A stretch of 64,000 bases of DNA from Oehlia diaphana (GCA_003833135.1 QZLH01000598.1:4017-68016), one strand, 5' to 3'. Positions 35,190 to 46,699 are shown, counted from the stretch's first letter. Numbers and translations are program-made. The notes: generated by a model from the letters alone, not told the origin.

Positions 35190-36128
35190 ATTATAATCAC
35201 TCAGAAATCACAACGTATACAGAATTCTGAAAACTGCGATAAATAATTTGCAATTTTTATTTTATTTATAAAAATTTATATATATACTGTACATATTTTT
35301 ATGTAAAGACTTAAAATTTTACGTTAAAAAATGAAGGGTTGTGGGTACTGGGTACTGTTGGTACGATTTTAATTGTACCTGTGACGATCTTGTAACTGTA
35401 CCCACATCCATCTGCATCGTACCTGTACCAATTATAATTTTTATTCCTGGTACCGAGACATACGTGATTAATTTTGTCAGATTACAATTGATTGAAATAA
35501 GAACTACTGAAAAACATTATCCATTTTTTTTATTTTTTATTTATTTATTTATTTTTTTTACAATATATATTACTTAATAACAAATAAACAAAAAATTTTT
35601 TAAGCAATTATAAATCAACCAGAGATCGGAGCGTCACCTTTAAGACCTTCAAGATTTACCGTCAAATCAGAAAATTTTATTATTGTTTGCAAAATGATCT
35701 TAATCCAATATGGTTTAGTAGAGAATAATTACCAGCCACAATAAATATTTTCTTTAAGACCATGGCACAGTAGTACACTATACATATTCGGCTAATGCAT
35801 TTACTATATTTACAGAGCCCATTGATTAAATTACAAAATTTTATTCTCTTGAAAATACAGTAAGTTTAAATGATCAAAAAAACTTTCCCTAATTTATTTC
35901 TATTTGTTGTATTTCATGCGAGTCGGCGAAATTAACAATACAAGAGAATTTAAAGCACTTGGTAATTTTCAGTGCTCGTCTTTTGATACTTTAAAAGTGC
36001 ACTTTTATCATATGATTATGTTTAGTAAATCAAATATTACTTATTACCTTACCCGTTTTCGATATAGTTCTAAGGTAAGATACTAATTTTATTATTTGAT
36101 TAAATTGTTATTATAATTTGATAGCTCT

Positions 36129-36162
<34 letters not shown>

Positions 36163-36269
36163 ATTTCGCCTAGATGTTTTTCTAAGTCAAGTTCACCTGT
36201 GTAAATATATCTAAAAAAGGCGAATAATTTTGAACTAATCGAACCACACAATTTCATTCAATATTCGGA
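35190..36269. other. Intergenic with GTAC cluster and poly(A) run
   Basis: 35340-35460 is dense in GTAC sites (tgggtac, ggtacgat, gtacctg). A pure A run of about 34 bp lies at 36127-36161. Open frames at 35341 and 35904 have no domain and are not called. Confidence 0.5.
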
Positions 36270-37345
36270 GGTAAATAGTCTTTTTTTTATTTGTATCCTT
36301 TTTTAATAAATAGGCGTTAGTAACTAACGTTTCATCTTTTCCAGGTTTTGGCCGATCTTTGGACAGTAAGCTTATGAAAGATTTTGAAGATATTACTATT
36401 TCGAATTTTTTTTTATATGAAACGTTATTAATTGCCGCTTCATTCTTTTTTTTAGGTTTCAGACGTTGGATTTAATGAGGATAAAACTTTAAAAGGAAGC
36501 CGAAAACAGGTACTTGATTCCTATTTCGAAGATAAACTTTCGAAATTCTATTTGGGACGCGGGACGCTATTTCAACATTTCGAAGGTATTGAAACTTCGA
36601 AATTAATAATTTTTGTTATTTTACTAAATCAAACGTTAGCTAACAACTTCGTTTTGTTTTTTGTTCTTAACTCTGGTACAATCTTCGAATTGATTTTTCT
36701 TTAATTTTTTTTATCGAAATGTTTATTAACGCTTTTTTTATTCTTTATTTAGGTTTAAGATTTCGAAATCTTGAACGAACATAACTGGTAAGCTCGTCGA
36801 CTTCGACATATTTTTTACAGATATTTGCTTTTTTATTTTTTAAGAAAATGTCTTATTAACATTTATTTCATTTTCCTCTTTAGGACTTACAATTAAATCA
36901 AAATTGGATGGAATATATGGAATTTCGAAGGCATTTACTTTCAAAGAAAAATTTATTTCGATTTTCTCTTTTTGTAGGTCCGTATACGGCTTCTTAGACG
37001 CTTTTTGAGCGTAATTTTGAAGGTAAGCACTTCAAAATTTTTTTAATTTTTAGTTCTTTTGTTAAAACGAAACACGAGTTTTCATTTCGCATTTTCTCTG
37101 CTTTTCTTACAGTCAGTCAACTTCCTGGACTTGGACGCTGTTTTGGAGTTTGAAGGTATATTATTTTCTTTGAAATTAGGTATGACTTCGAAAATTTTAT
37201 ACTGTATCTTCCTTCTTATTATTTAGGTTTTTTAACGAAATGATATTAACATTTCAGTTTCTTTTTGCAGGATTTACAGGATTCCCAACTCCTTTGAAGG
37301 ACTGAAAGTGGGATCGTATTAACGCAGTTTGTTACTGTTAGAGGT
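36270..37345 (+). other. Series of intron-like units with splice signals (unknown transcript)
   Basis: At least seven successive intervals look like introns: donors such as GGTAAGC, GGTAAAT and GGTATAT; branch-like TTATTAAC(A/G)..TT; then a T-rich tract and TAG/CAG followed by G (for example at 36345, 36455, 36754, 36883, 36978, 37113, 37225 and 37270). The exon-like pieces between are 20-60 bp, and TTCGAAG motifs recur within and beside them. The longest open stretch (about 36456-36705) reads VSDVGFNEDKTLKGSRKQ and LSKFYLGRGTLFQHFEG but then enters intron-like DNA. The unit series looks duplicated. It may be a repetitive protein gene, a pseudogene of one, or a multi-exon non-coding RNA. No snoRNA C/D boxes were seen in the intron-like parts. 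Confidence 0.5.
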
Positions 37346-38710
37346 CAGTTCTTATATGCTTAAAAATAAGCTATACATTAAAAAATGTTTATTTTTAATA
37401 AAGCAGAAGGTTAATTTTAAAGATCAACGCATATGTTAAAATCAATCCAATCAGATGTGAATAGAGTATCGCTTCACACTGGCGCATACAATCAGACACA
37501 AATAAAGGAAAGCAGATTAACCATATAAAACTAAACTTAAAATTAAGGTGTATATTAAAGGATAAACATAATTAAATTCTTCACACACACACACACACAC
37601 ACACACACTTTAGAATGCTCTTAATTACAGGTCTATATATACATAAAATTCTAAACTAAAAATGGTTAACATATTGCACATATTAACTAAGTTAAACATA
37701 TTAAATATATGCCATATATTCTATATATCAAACATATGCAACATATCAAACATGTCAAACATTTGAAACATTCGAAACATTGATCGGCAATCACGGGTCC
37801 AGTCATATCACATGATTACTGCGCAACATTTTACTGCGTAACATTACTTTTCTGTAGGTTTCTATTTCAATTTTCAAAATCTTAAGTGAATGAAAATGGC
37901 GAGTTCATCCTATTATTTTTTACTACTGCTCACAAATTGTGAAATAATTAAAATATATGAATTGTACTTACTATATAATGAGATAGTTAACAACTACAAT
38001 AATTAAATAAAATTGTTAAAGAATTTCGCAGAATCATTTTTGAGAACTTTGAGAATTTTTAATGCTTGCAGATCTGCGCTTTAATTTTTTGTGACGCGTA
38101 ACGACATGTCCTCAGATTTGCGCAGAAACAGACTCTGCAGAAATGCGCAATCTGATTTTCCCAGTACGGATGAATCATTGTTCCTTACATATCGTTAACA
38201 CCTTTTTAAAAAACGGGAACAACAGCTTTAAGTGCAGCGCGTCATTAAATCATGAAAAACAAGTATAAATCATTGACCTGTGATTTAAACGATCAATCCC
38301 TCTTTGATCAAGCATTTATTTAATAATATTAATGGAAATTAGAGATAATTCTGGACTCCTTGTTGACAAAGAGGTAAACTATTTAAAAGTACGCATGGAA
38401 CAGGTCTTTTAAATTCCTCGAAGAAGTAAACAAGACATGGATAGAACAAGGAAACTATCCTTAATATAAATAATTAGTCTAAAAAGATTCTATTTTAAAA
38501 ATATCTGATCTTCACATGAAATTTATCAAAAGATTTACTTTATTCATTGATTTGTGTGAATTGTGGCGTATTACGGGTATAAATGATCAACCATTAGGCT
38601 GATCATTTTTGATTCTAGTGTATAACTTGTTTATCTATACAATACATAATCGTTCAACCGATTCATAACCAGATTACATCTATGTAAATTTCTGGCTTAT
38701 TGGTCCTTAG
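37346..38710. other. Intergenic with microsatellites
   Basis: A CA repeat lies at 37583-37609, and a run of 'catatcaaa/catttgaaa' units at 37725-37785. A GC-richer patch at 38045-38170 (gcgcag, tgcgcaat) has no recognised content. Confidence 0.5.
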
Positions 38711-38990
38711 CTGTGTCTTGGTTGTCGTCTATGCTAGCACTGCCCAAGGATCTTCCCGGTTATGTTGATTGAATAATTCGTTCATAGTCAGGTGCAGTAA
38801 AATTTACGACAAGCCTCCATGGTCGCAGTTATAGATTGGCTTTTGAAGGCTTTTTGGGGCTAATTATGGGATGTCTCAATATCTCGCTTCCGCCGGCAAA
38901 GATCTTTTTAGGAATACATTTACTATGATCTCTTCTTAATGATGCAGCATGTCGGTAAGCCTCCTTTTTCAAAAAACAAGTATTTTATCT
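38711..38990 (-). pseudogene. Broken coding fragment of unknown family
   Basis: In one minus-strand frame, starting near 38990, the translation includes EAYRHAASLRRDHSKCIPKK, then AGGSEILRHPIISPKKPSK. After a stop it reads LRPWRLVVNFTAPDYERII and, after another stop, GSASIDDNQDTAKDQ. The balanced composition, high CpG content and one-frame continuity across two stops point to a decayed gene. I cannot name the family. Upstream in its direction lie a TATA-like site and possible splice sites belonging to the other strand. Confidence 0.5.
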
Positions 38991-40276
38991 ACTGCTCAAG
39001 GCCTATATAATGGACCCCAATTCATTAATTTCTCTTTAAGCTCTTCATTCGCGAGTTTCCTCTGGTAAGAAGAAGTTGTTTGGCGATAACAATTAATTAT
39101 TCCAATCATTTTGATACATATTTTTTTTTTATTATTACAGCGAGTCAGAGTATTATAGAATGAATGATAAGTTACCGAAAGGAAGGTAGTAACCTGATTG
39201 ATAACTTATCGAATACTAGAATGAACCAACTGAAACACCATTAGAATTGATCAAAACAACCATTCGACAGCCAATTGCTTAGAATCAACCAAACACTAAT
39301 TTAACCTATTCAACAATCGAATTCTTAACGTTAATTAAATCTATTCAAACAATCTAGTGCTTAGAAATTAGAATCAACCATATATGTAAGTGACTTTTTT
39401 CTCACTTATCACTTTACAATGTAATTATAAACTTTAACAAACTTCCTTTCCCTTTTAATTTTCAAAAAAGATTTCAACATTCTTTAATAGAGGGCGAAGA
39501 TACTTAATTGACCTTAATCCAAAGCTGAATCCGATTTAAAGAACCAAATTTTTTTAACAACTAATGATAAACTAATATTAATAGATGCCAGTGAAACCAA
39601 ACCTAGTATTAATAGATAATGCCAGAGAATGAAAACCGCGTTTTTTTTACGATATTTTAAATTAAAAATTTTGAATGAACAAACCAAATATTCAACATCT
39701 AGCGGGTGTCATAAATAATCACCTGCGAAACCCTTTTTTTTAATTTATGGTTTATTTCATTCAAAAAAATTAAGTTTTTTTCCTTTAAATTTATCCACGA
39801 TTTGTACTTTTTATTTATTAAGTTTTTATTTTTATTTGTTTATTTTTATAATGTAAAGACGAGAATAGAGAATAGAACTAAATTTTATTTATCTTTTTAA
39901 TCAAATAAATTTTTGTTAATTTGTAATCAAGCGTTTTATTTGTATACTGTATATATATAAATAATAATCTTAATTCAATTTAAAAATTATAGATAATTAA
40001 ATTTATTTTAATGATAAAATTACGTCTCAAATGTCAGAAGAAAGCGACACCAACATTACAACTTTGAGTAATTTATATTAATTACTACTTATTATTTTTT
40101 CATTATTAATTGTCGTCGACAATTATTTCTTTTTTTTTGCGTACGCATCCTACTTGCGATGTATTTTTTTTTGACCGGATCTACTTATAATTTTTTTCTG
40201 ATTTGTTTGTTGCCTTCTCTCCAATTATATTGATTTCTTTCGCATTAATTGCATTTATTTTGCCCTATAAAAATAG
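38991..40276. other. Intergenic; possible short spliced transcript start
   Basis: Plus strand: a TATATAATGG (39004) is followed by pyrimidine-rich DNA and a donor (CTCTG|GTAAGA near 39062). An acceptor (TTATTACAG) occurs near 39140 and a short ATG frame follows. This could be a promoter plus leader intron, but no protein is recognised. 39200-39400 has 'aacaatc/aatcaacc' repeats. Confidence 0.3.
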
Positions 40277-40417
40277 AATGTCCGGAAATTGTCGTCGGAA
40301 GTGTCCGGAAAATGAAAGATGTCCGGAAAATTGCAATATTCCGGACACTTTTCGGACACCAGGCCGAGCCCTCCTAGACATTTTCTGGAAATTTTTCGAT
40401 GGCAATTTCCGTACATT
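40277..40417. mobile_element. 141-bp inverted-repeat element with TGTCCGGAAA motifs
   Basis: The left end AATGTCCGGAAATTGTCGTCG pairs with the right end, read inward as AATGTACGGAAATTGCCATCG. Four more TGTCCGGAAA/CGGACA motifs lie inside in both orientations. The open frames seen here on both strands arise from these repeats. It is non-autonomous; the family is unknown. Confidence 0.65.
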
Positions 40418-40774
40418 TTTTTTTATAAGGATTGAACAATTGACTTTTTTGTTGATTTGTTGTGCACGTTTGGTCATTTCCTAGGGATACTAAAATTGAA
40501 ATTAGAAGATGAGCAAGAAGATAAAGTGCGTGAAGTAAGTAAGAATGTTACTATTATCCATTTTTTTTAATTAAAAATACATAATTATAATAAATTTGGT
40601 TATTAGCTTTACAAAGAAGATTCAATATGTAACGCATTTGAGAAATAAGGAAACAGAGACATTGTATTAAAATCAATAATGTGCCCGCCGTTAGATGGCT
40701 GACGTAAAGTTAGAAGCATATTGAAAATCGTATATATATATCTTTAACATAAGAATTTATCAAGAGAGGTAGTA

Positions 40775-41189
40775 CAGTTTAACCTCGATATACCGATAGT
40801 TTATATACCTATACTTGCCACCCATTCCTCAAAAAGGAAATTTAAACAATGAGATCGACATGAAATCATTGTTTAAATTTCCTTTTTTGGGGAATGGGCG
40901 GCGATGAATTTCCTTTGTCCCGTTTCGCAACTAATAAAAAAAACCTCATTATATATATAATTTCACGATATAACATAATTCCTTTGTCCCTTTATAGTAA
41001 TATATAACAAAATATACCGATATTTTGGTTACACTGATACTTAATTTTGCCCAGCACAACGATCATATAAGTTTTGAAATTATTATTGGTTGACCAAAAA
41101 GTTAACCATAATGCTGGCAAGAACTAGAATTTTGGCCCGCATTATCAATATTATTATATACCAATATTTTTAGCTGTATGGTTTGACTG
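40775..41189. mobile_element. 415-bp TA-flanked miniature element (Tc1/mariner-like)
   Basis: TA (40773-40774), then CAGTTTAACCTCGATATACC at the left; GGTTTGACTG then TA (41190-41191) at the right. The terminal repeats match for about 10 bp (CAGTTTAACC/CAGTCAAACC). Inside, ccacccattcctcaaaaagg and its inverse (40819-40902) form a strong hairpin, possibly a nested element. No transposase. Confidence 0.7.
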
Positions 41190-41687
41190 TAAATTTAAGA
41201 ATTACTATATTTTTTATTAGGGTCACTGATTCTTTTCTTTATTTTGTTATTTTTGATTAAAAATTAATATTATTAATACTTAGCTCTTGAAATGCTGGTT
41301 AAGATTACTTGTTCCTAAATGGAATGCTTTTCAAATACTACCAATAATGGATTAATGGATAAAACAGATTTTTTGATTAATACGATGATTAAAAAAAAAC
41401 TCTGACCGAACCTGTAATTTGAGAATAAATCCGTATAATGGTTTAAAGTAATCTGTTCGTATTGATTTATTTTCTTTGGTAAATACTTCAAAAAAAGAAA
41501 AAAAAAAAAGATAAAGATACGGTTACATATTGATTAAAGCTTTTAGCATTGGATAAACTATATATAGTATATTATTTATTATTGTTGTTAGTAGGAGGAG
41601 TTATTCATTTTGTAATAAACACTGTTATTAATATGATTATAATATTAGAAAAAACATTTTATTAAAAGTAATATCAGGTCTCACGAT
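41190..41687. other. Intergenic, nothing recognised
   Basis: AT-rich; no gene or repeat could be supported. Confidence 0.5.
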
Positions 41688-41808
41688 AATAATATTATAG
41701 CACGCGTGCAATATCACATGATTAATGAGTCTAAAATTTTGCTACGCCCAATCGTCCCATTAATCATGTAAAAATAAGTGATATTGCTTGCATACTATAA
41801 TATATTAT
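41688..41808. repeat. 121-bp palindromic repeat
   Basis: 'aataatattatagcacgcgt' followed by gcaatatcacatgattaatg is mirrored by cattaatcatgt..gtgatattgcttgcatactataatat. The arms differ by one small insertion. It is probably a foldback or MITE remnant. Confidence 0.75.
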
Positions 41809-42151
41809 TAAAATACTTTTAATAATAAATAAATCAAATTATTTAATCGTAACTTTTTAAATTCTGTAATTTATAATTATAACATTTATCTTGTTTATTT
41901 TTTATAATTTACCCTCATAGGGGATCGATGTTTTTATTATGAAATTTAGATTTTACGTAAACATAAAACATTCCCAGTAAAGCACCCCACTCGGCCAGCA
42001 AATGTTCCCAATGAGATAAAAAATATAAAAATTTATTCAGTACATTTTATAGAAAGAAATAATAATTATTGTGAACAACTTATTTAGTGAATAAAAAATA
42101 AAGTTGATAAATGAATAAAATTTTTCAAACTAAAGGAAATCTGTTATAAAA
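41809..42151. other. 3' flank of the HMG-box gene
   Basis: AT-rich DNA downstream of the minus-strand gene. No other content recognised. Confidence 0.5.
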
Positions 42152-42715
42152 TTATTCCAGATGATTGAATCCATCGTATGGAAGAATCTGATATTCTCCA
42201 TCAGGATCCTTATAATTAAATATGATAATTTTATTATCGTTATTAAAAAGCGTGCCTGTAGTATTTGACTGATCAGAATTTGAAAGTGTTTCGAGCATAG
42301 AGGATAGCATAGAGGATGGAGAGGGTAAAGGTAGTGGACGAGAAATAGATGGTGCTTTCGGAGGTTGGCCTGTTAATTCAACTTTAAACGAAGTTGTATT
42401 TCTTAACTCATGAATTTCATGAACGCGTTTGGCTAACATTTTATATTCTTTTTTTTCTTCAAGTGTTGCGTCGTTCCATAATACACCGGCTGCTTTGCTT
42501 ATTACACGCATATTATGGGTTCCTTTTCTGTTCGCCTCTTTGCAAACATTTCTTCTGAATATTAAGAATGAATTAAAAGTCCTTTTTGCTCCTGATCCAG
42601 TAGGAGCAACGAATGATTCAGGATCATTAAGTAATGGGGGAAAAATATTTTCCCTATTTAATCTCTTAATTAGAGATGTTGCCAAGGACGCAACTTGAAA
42701 TTTGGTTTCTACCAT
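42152..42715 (-). CDS. HMG-box protein, MATA_HMG type
   Basis: Single-exon gene of 187 residues on the minus strand, ATG at 42715. Residues about 44-105 form a good HMG box: KRTFNSFLIFRRNV (basic arm and helix 1), then MRVISKAAGVLWND with the helix-2 Trp (W80), then EEKKEYKMLAKRVHEIH (helix 3). This matches the MATA_HMG class, expanded in arbuscular mycorrhizal fungi and related to Sex/mating-type HMG regulators. These proteins bend DNA in the nucleus and act as transcription factors; the role of this copy is unknown. The tail has a Pro/Ser stretch (RPLPLPSPSSMLSSML) and an acidic end. The length is usual for the family. No stop or frameshift is present, so it is likely functional. It is better conserved than the HMG-box gene at 32.7 kb. 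Confidence 0.92.
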   Translation of the reverse strand: MVETKFQVASLATSLIKRLNRENIFPPLLNDPESFVAPTGSGAKRTFNSFLIFRRNVCKEANRKGTHNMRVISKAAGVLWNDATLEEKKEYKMLAKRVHEIHELRNTTSFKVELTGQPPKAPSISRPLPLPSPSSMLSSMLETLSNSDQSNTTGTLFNNDNKIIIFNYKDPDGEYQILPYDGFNHLE

Positions 42716-42806
42716 TTTAACAATTTTAAAAAAGTTTTTTCTAAATATTAGAGGGATTTATTTATTTATCTATTTATTTTTGAAAAAAACATGAAATAAA
42801 TTTAGG

Positions 42807-42817
42807 CGCTTATATAT
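42807..42817 (-). promoter_or_regulatory. TATA box of the 42.7-kb HMG-box gene
   Basis: The minus strand reads TATATAAGCGCC about 95 bp before the ATG at 42715. Confidence 0.55.
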
Positions 42818-42819
42818 CT

Positions 42820-44074
42820 ATTTTTACGAAAACGGTTAATGAGATTTTTATCATAACATCAGGGAAATTACCCCATCTACAGTGTTCCGAGTTTTATGAC
42901 TAATACAAATAAATAATTTTGCTTTCAATGTACAAACTATGAAATATAACCAAAAATGGTTATACGTAAATTAATTAATTAAATTACTTTGTTCGATTGT
43001 TCACCGATTAATCTATATATTCATAAATATTTGGAAATTATCCAAACAAAATTTTATATATCTTATTTATGGACGTATAAAATTATTCCGGGAGTATGAT
43101 TGGTTCAAACCTATTGTTATTAAATTGTACTACACTTTATCCTAAATTTTAATTGGTATATTTTGTTTGTTAAATTTCGTGTAGCAATAAAATTTAATAG
43201 AATTTTAACAAGGAAGTTTTTTTTTAAAAAAATAACAAATTCGTATATCACGTGAAGCGATTTAAAGTAGTACAACATAACAATGTGATGATCGTATTTC
43301 GGAAGTTTATTTTTAATTTTTTTTTTAATTATGAAATTCTAAAAAAGGAATAACCAACAATGATTTAAAATTTTTTTCATTATTATTGAAATATGCGCTT
43401 ATTAAACAAACATTTATGAAACATATCAAATAAACGAATAAACGTTTGCAATGACTTATAAAAATATTTACAATGAAATTTTGCATATAAAAAAAAAACT
43501 TCATTAAAATCCTTAATAGGTTGATCAATTTATTGGTTTAATTAATAGCTACCATAAAAGAATAAAAGATTATATTTTTAATGTATGCTTGGCGTTTTAG
43601 AATTGGTCATCTGGTCATGTCATTTTTTATTTATATTTTTTTCCTTTAAAAAAAAACAAGGGAAGTATCTTGTCAAAGGAAAATAGTTATCATAATATGA
43701 ACAAATTTAAATCGAATATTCTTCTCAAATCATTTTTTTTTTTTTTTAAAAAAAAAAAGAATTTGAAATTGTACTGCGTAATTTTGTCTTCATCATATAT
43801 AATAAAGCTTTTTAGTAGAGATTACGAAATCGGCCGGAGTTATCTAATACTACATGCATAGGTTACAATTGGTTGTTCTTATATTATACAGACGTAGCGA
43901 AATTGTATTTATATTATATTTTATAACCTGCCAATAATTATAATATTTTTTTTTTTAATGTAATAAATAATATTATTATAATACATAAAATTCGTGATAT
44001 CTATAAAAATTATCAAAGTTGAAACAAAACTCTAAGTTTGATATCGTAGTGTTTTAATAATCTAGGGTTACGGT
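42820..44074. other. Intergenic upstream of the HMG-box gene
   Basis: AT-rich; carries a CACGTG box at 43249. A single inverted end of the 'acgccaa' repeat family lies at 43581-43620. Open frames here are AT-driven. Confidence 0.5.
43581..43620 (-). repeat. Isolated end of the 'acgccaa' repeat family
   Basis: On the minus strand it reads GACCAGATGACCAATTCTAA then AACGCCAAGCATAC, close to the left end of the copy at 19034. The rest of the element was not found, so this is a solo or truncated end. Confidence 0.6.
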
Positions 44075-44891
44075 ACATTTCGCCGAAAGGACGTTTCACC
44101 GAAGTGACGTTTCTCCGAAAGGATGTTTTTGCCCAAGTGCATTTTATCGAATCCATTTCACCGAATCGTCCATTTCGTCGAATTCCATTACGCCGAAAAC
44201 AGTAGCGATTAACATTTTAATAAAAAGAAAATTTCTTAATGTACACTAGTGTTTGAAACACATATCACGTGATTCGATAAAAAATTTTGTAAAAAAAAAT
44301 TCTAATAAATAAATCTTAAAAGAAATGTATATTAGGTGTATTTTGGTCTGTTCTGCAAGTTTACTTAGTATGTCATAGATGGTTTTGAATGTTATTTTTG
44401 AGTTATTTAACAATCTTTTTTTTGCTTTTTTTTTCGTTAAATTTTAAACACATAGTGTACAAATAGAAATCGTCTAATAAAAAATATTCATCACGCAATG
44501 AAAATAAAAATTAAAAATTCTTTTTTCCAGGGTTATCACTTTAACATTCAAGTAGCTGATATTAATTGTTAGGAAATAAATGAATAGCTTTATTTCCTGA
44601 AAACATTTATTTACGAAAAAGTAAGCAAAAAAAATCCATTAATATATTATATAAATTTAATAAAAATTAGTTAATTCAAAAATTTTTCTAAAAATATTTC
44701 TTATAAAAACAATAAAATAACCAAATGGAATAAATAATTTTTCGGTGAAATGACCTGTTCATTCAATAAAATGGCTTCGGCAAAATGGGGTTTCGGTGAA
44801 ATGGTATTTCAGCGAGACGTCCTTTCAGTGAAAATCTTTTCGGCGAAATATCCCTTCGGCGAAATATGCTTCGGTGAAATAGTCTTCGCCA
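44075..44891. mobile_element. Foldback element with CATTTCGCCGAAA sub-repeat arms
   Basis: The left arm (44075-44203) has about eight units of the form CATTTCGCCGAAAGGA, each 16-17 bp. The right arm (44739-44891) has about nine units of the inverse, TCCTTTCGGCGAAATG. The 535 bp between is AT-rich without a coding frame. Arms made of oppositely oriented short repeats are the mark of foldback-type transposons. It is non-autonomous. The exact ends and target duplication are unclear. Confidence 0.8.
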
Positions 44892-45015
44892 AAAATCCAG
44901 ATACCAAATGAAAGAACCAGATATAATGAATCAGGATGCAACGAAGGAACTGGATATATAAATAAATCCGAAAATCCGATTCAGTTCCTTCGCATTTCAT
45001 GATCCGAGGAATCTG
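44892..45015. repeat. Imperfect inverted repeat beside the foldback element
   Basis: 'tccagatac' and 'gcaacgaaggaactgga' on the left are mirrored by 'tcagttccttcgcatttc' and 'gaatctggatat' on the right. It may be a separate small foldback element. Confidence 0.55.
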
Positions 45016-46699
45016 GATATATCACAGGTTAAAATAACTCTGTTTTGAAACTCTAGTTCGGAAATCTTAATAGTAAAAGAAAGACACTTTGCTGTCATAA
45101 TAAATCACATGAATATTTAATACACAATCACATGATCTACCAGTAATTTTTCCACCAGTTAAAATTTAGATGTTCTCTTTAAATCTTAAAAACTATTTAT
45201 CATAAACCAACTTAATTAAAAAAAGTCGGAATTATTACAGTTCTAATAATACTATGATTATAGCTCTTTGTCATGTTTAACGTTAACGTGTTTATTTTTA
45301 ATGCTTAGTTTTTTCATAGAATTTCGTATAGTAACATCACATCATTAACTGATAAGTATGAGTAATATCGTTTAAATCTATAGATGGAACGTAGGAGTGT
45401 CAAAGTTAAATTTGTTCAGGTAAAACTGATCAATAAGGATTTTTTTTAAAAAATTAGTTACTAACATTTGGGCGGCACGAGAGCGGCTCTGATTAAATCT
45501 TTTAAAACAGTAAATGATCCGGGCTCAAAATTCTACTGAGAATTAGTTCAAAAACCACCTAAATTTTAAATCAACCAGAAACACTTAAATAATTTAATAT
45601 TCTAATCGAGTTACACAGGGATGTCATGATTTGCATGTGATCAAAACTATCAGATTTACTTCGCCTTCACGGGTAGAAATACCAACCACAGCCATATTAA
45701 TTTTTCTTCTCTTACAGCGCAATTAAATAAATAATTATTATAAAGACTTTTTCATGTTTTATGTTTATTAAAAGTTTTATCGGTAAATAAAAAAAAGTGC
45801 ATAAATAATAATAACATTGACAGACATAAAGGATTATTATTCTAATTCAATATATATAGTTTTAAATATATTTAAAATTAAACAACTTGCTACGTGGCTT
45901 GGTAATTTTGATGCGGAAATTATTGTTATAATAAACTAGTTAGGTACTAGGTAGTTTATGAACTTATACAAATATCGTATATATATATAAATTAAAATAA
46001 CACAATAGAATGGATGCGCAATCGTTACTTCTATTTTTTTTTTTCAATTGAACAAATAATATCTCATTTACTTATATATTGAAATCACTTTCTTCCACAA
46101 TTCAGTCTATTAAATAATCAACCGATGATATTAGGTTATAATCTGATGATTTTTTATAGAAATTTGTTTTGTAATTAGAAAATTACTATATTAAAATATT
46201 ATAACAAATTTATTAGACAATATTAAACGAATTTCTTTATGTTATCTAATGTGTCCCGGTATCTTATGCACATTATATATTACAAATTCATGGGAATATT
46301 TCTGGAATATTCCCGACATTTCTAATTAATTTTAAATATACCGGTATATTTTATGATTGGATGCTTCTTTTTATAGAGTAATAAAAGTTAAGTAATCGAG
46401 TTTTGAGAAGATGCTAATTTATTTTAATTAGGAATACGTTCTGAATTTTTAATTTTAAAACAAAATAGTGACAATATTTAGTTATAATAATTCTAATTAA
46501 GATTTAATAAAGTACTTAAATTAAAAACCTTAAGTTAAATTTATCATGGATTTATTATTTTACTAGAATCGTTAATATTACTCATATGTTTGCGGCTGTG
46601 TGAAGGCTTTGAACTTTACGTTATGTGGCAGATTCCGTCTTCATGTCACTTGACATGGTAAAGTGCTTTATTGGCTATTAATTTTAAAATATAAATAGT
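45016..46699. other. Intergenic, nothing recognised
   Basis: AT-rich with a GC-richer patch at 45470-45540. No gene or repeat could be supported. Confidence 0.5.

Noticed and set aside
35341..35577. 78-residue plus-strand frame
   Set aside because: It runs through a GTAC-rich repeat into AT-rich DNA, with no domain and no splice partners.
36270..37345. snoRNA host gene
   Set aside because: No C/D box pair or ANANNA/ACA layout was found in the intron-like parts by eye.
40203..40484. 93-residue plus and 70-residue minus frames
   Set aside because: Both come from the TGTCCGGAAA inverted-repeat element; neither has a domain.
42429..42698. 89-residue frame on the plus strand
   Set aside because: Antisense to the well-supported HMG-box gene.
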